From assembly GCA_947482115.1 (NCBI GenBank), contig CANKII010000002.1, positions 360,137-424,136 on the forward strand: a DNA stretch of 64,000 bases, written 5' to 3'. The notes under the pieces are model-generated. The model was not told where the DNA came from, searched no databases, and saw nothing but the letters and a program-made list of their open reading frames with translations. The DNA comes from Fibrobacterota bacterium. GTDB taxonomy: Bacteria; Fibrobacterota; Fibrobacteria; UBA11236. The translations under genes and the position numbers were made by a program. Of the stretch, positions 62,717 to 64,000 are shown piece after piece. Each line of letters begins with the position of its first letter. The first letter of the stretch is position 1.

Positions 62717-63643
62717 ATGTTCAACCCAGCCTTCAGCAGCGCCGCCATGTTTGCCCGCAAAAACATCATGCCGGTTACCAATCCCGACAAGCCGGGGAAT
62801 TCCATCCATCATCCTGCCGCCAAGGCCGCCCGCATATTCTGTGACTCGGCTACGCGATCCGATATCGAACCCTTGTTGCGCGCTGGTTTGATCAACGGCA
62901 TTACCACCAATCCGACTTTGTTGAAAAAAGCAGGTGCAAAATCCTGGGCCAATGCCAAGGAAATCATGAAGGACTTGTGTGCATTGCTGCAACCGTATCC
63001 CGTGTCGTTGGAACTCACGGAATTGACCGAGGATAAAATGGTAGAGCAGGCGCAGGAATTGGCTGTGCTGGGTACGAACTCCGTGATCAAGGTTCCTGCA
63101 GGCGGTTATCCCGCTGTCGTTCCCGGTGGCGACCCGTTCACCGGTTTCAAAGTCGTGCGCAAGTTGTGGGAAAGCGGAGTACGCACCAATGTCACTCTCG
63201 TGTTTAACACCACACAGGCGTTCTGGGCTGCCAATGCGGGTGCGACCTACATCTCGCCTTTTCTGGGCCGTGTTCCGGACTACATCAACAAGAATGACAA
63301 TCCGGCCAAAGCCGCCGGCAACAGTCTGTATTCCATTGGGGACAAGGGCTTTGTCGCCGGGGATTCCGTAGCCAACAGCGAATATGTGGCAGCGGGCGGT
63401 GAAATCAAGGATGCAGGTGCACGGTTGATTTTTGAGATTGCCACGGTGTTTGCGAATTATCAAATCACCACGGAAATTCTGGCGGCAAGCATTCGAAATC
63501 CGGTACAACTCACGGAATGTATGCTTGCCGGTGCGGATATACTGACGGTTCCGGCTCCGGTGTTGCAAACCGTTGCCAATCATCCTCTCAGCGACGAGGG
63601 AATGAGAGGCTTCCTTGAGGATTCGAAGGCGTTTAGTGGTTAG
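62717..63643 (+). CDS. Transaldolase family protein
   Basis: 308 residues of the transaldolase/fructose-6-phosphate aldolase superfamily, a TIM barrel. Asp43 (FCDSA), TTNPTLL (about 63-69) and the Schiff-base Lys125 in NSVIKVPAGG are seen. It is longer than FSA (220) and shorter than TalB (316), with an insert around 190-215. Strong AGGAGA upstream of the ATG. The stop overlaps the convergent DUF423 gene by 4 bases. Confidence 0.88.
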   Translation: MFNPAFSSAAMFARKNIMPVTNPDKPGNSIHHPAAKAARIFCDSATRSDIEPLLRAGLINGITTNPTLLKKAGAKSWANAKEIMKDLCALLQPYPVSLELTELTEDKMVEQAQELAVLGTNSVIKVPAGGYPAVVPGGDPFTGFKVVRKLWESGVRTNVTLVFNTTQAFWAANAGATYISPFLGRVPDYINKNDNPAKAAGNSLYSIGDKGFVAGDSVANSEYVAAGGEIKDAGARLIFEIATVFANYQITTEILAASIRNPVQLTECMLAGADILTVPAPVLQTVANHPLSDEGMRGFLEDSKAFSG

Positions 63644-63990
63644 GCCTTCATCGCCAGCCAAGTCCATCCGGCCAGAAAACACAAGCCGCCGAGCGGAGTA
63701 ATCGCTCCCAATGGTTTGATGCCTGATAATGCGAGGGCGTAAAGACTTCCGGAAAACAGAATGATTCCTGCGAGAAATAAAAATCCACCTGTTTTTACAT
63801 CTGCACCAGAGGCTTTCGCATAAAACCCCAAGGCTAGAATCACCACGGCATGGATGAGATGATACAGCACGGCCGTATGCCATACCTGTAAGGCTTCGGG
63901 CGATAAACGGGTCTTTAAGGCATGAGCACCAAAGGCACCGAGCGCAACGGCGAGAAATCCAAGTACCGCACCAATGCGGATGAAGTTCAC
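63640..63990 (-). CDS. DUF423 family membrane protein
   Basis: A 116-residue inner-membrane protein with four hydrophobic helices. GFLAVALGAFGAHALK near the start, VWHTAVLYHLIHAVVIL and the C-terminal ITPLGGLCFLAGW are family signatures (YgdD/YwdK). Function unknown. The start is GTG at 63990, 10 bases from the window end, so a longer form cannot be excluded. Confidence 0.88.
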   Translation of the reverse strand: MNFIRIGAVLGFLAVALGAFGAHALKTRLSPEALQVWHTAVLYHLIHAVVILALGFYAKASGADVKTGGFLFLAGIILFSGSLYALALSGIKPLGAITPLGGLCFLAGWTWLAMKA

Positions 63991-64000
63991 CTTACACTTT

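Noticed and set aside
62702..63883. Open frame of 393 codons on the minus strand
   Set aside because: Antisense to transaldolase and overlapping DUF423; no motifs and no ribosome-binding site.
1..64000. CRISPR arrays, prophage or toxin-antitoxin loci
   Set aside because: No regularly spaced repeats, integrase, structural phage genes or paired toxin-antitoxin genes were seen.

Overview
The window reads as an ordinary chromosomal stretch of a Gram-negative bacterium of the Fibrobacterota-Chlorobi-Bacteroidota group, most likely Fibrobacterota or a close relative (inference). The grounds are: many secreted proteins with FlgD-like or type IX-secretion-like C-terminal tails, a PorV/PorQ-type outer-membrane protein, a DUF4421 protein, futalosine-pathway menaquinone synthesis (MqnA), a eukaryotic-type citrate synthase and a very large VWA surface protein. 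Genes are densely packed. No phage, transposase, integrase, rRNA operon or CRISPR array is visible. One tRNA (Lys, UUU) is present, and no gene-free stretch exceeds 300 bases.

Layout. 0.16-5.3 kb (+): DEAD-box RNA helicase, methionine aminopeptidase, queE, queC and a dihydrolipoamide-dehydrogenase-like flavoprotein that has lost both redox cysteines. 5.3-9.4 kb (-): a cluster of lipoproteins, two related membrane proteins ending in MAWARF, and a sterol-desaturase/fatty-acid-hydroxylase-type enzyme. 9.6-14.7 kb (+): icd, citrate synthase, an RRM protein, an MFS permease and a PDZ-thioredoxin protein. 14.7-17.7 kb (-): RadC, LOG-family protein, methylglyoxal synthase, DUF2797. 17.8-22.3 kb: ArsC-like protein, lipoproteins, rhodanese, zinc-free S4 and a Fur-type regulator. 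22.3-25.9 kb (-): a DacB-DUF1460 fusion and aroA. 26-28.3 kb (+): an AT-rich membrane protein, a DUF4421 protein and MgtC. 28.3-32.1 kb (-): FtsE, a methyltransferase and two SurA/PrsA-type foldases. 32.2-38.8 kb (+): a 2024-residue VWA protein and a small unknown protein. 38.8-43.5 kb (-): Mfd and secreted MsrAB. 43.7-45.4 kb (+): ECF sigma, anti-sigma, outer-membrane protein and a GIY-YIG protein. 45.5-55.1 kb (-): a six-gene secretome operon with two quinoprotein-type sugar dehydrogenases, two paralogous porin-like proteins and two secreted proteins. 55.3-64 kb: tRNA-Lys, PorV-like protein, an atypical response regulator, Bcp, a thioredoxin-domain (DUF255) protein, a NYN-cold-shock fusion, MqnA, a Rieske protein, transaldolase and DUF423.

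How the parts fit. Housekeeping functions (TCA entry, shikimate, queuosine, translation, repair) alternate with cell-envelope genes. The most coherent accessory system is the 45.5-55.1 kb operon together with the divergent PorV-like gene: exported sugar-oxidising enzymes and lectin-like proteins plus dedicated outer-membrane barrels. The most unusual structural signals are two lipoprotein genes each flanked by a direct copy of the preceding gene's 3' end (a coding tail at 5.3/6.0 kb, a terminator at 20.7/21.8 kb). Others are a hairpin repeat that reaches into the start of the dacB fusion, and three regulator or enzyme genes missing their textbook key residues (flavoprotein cysteines, receiver aspartate, Fur cysteines). 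All function calls rest on reading motifs by eye; no database search was possible.
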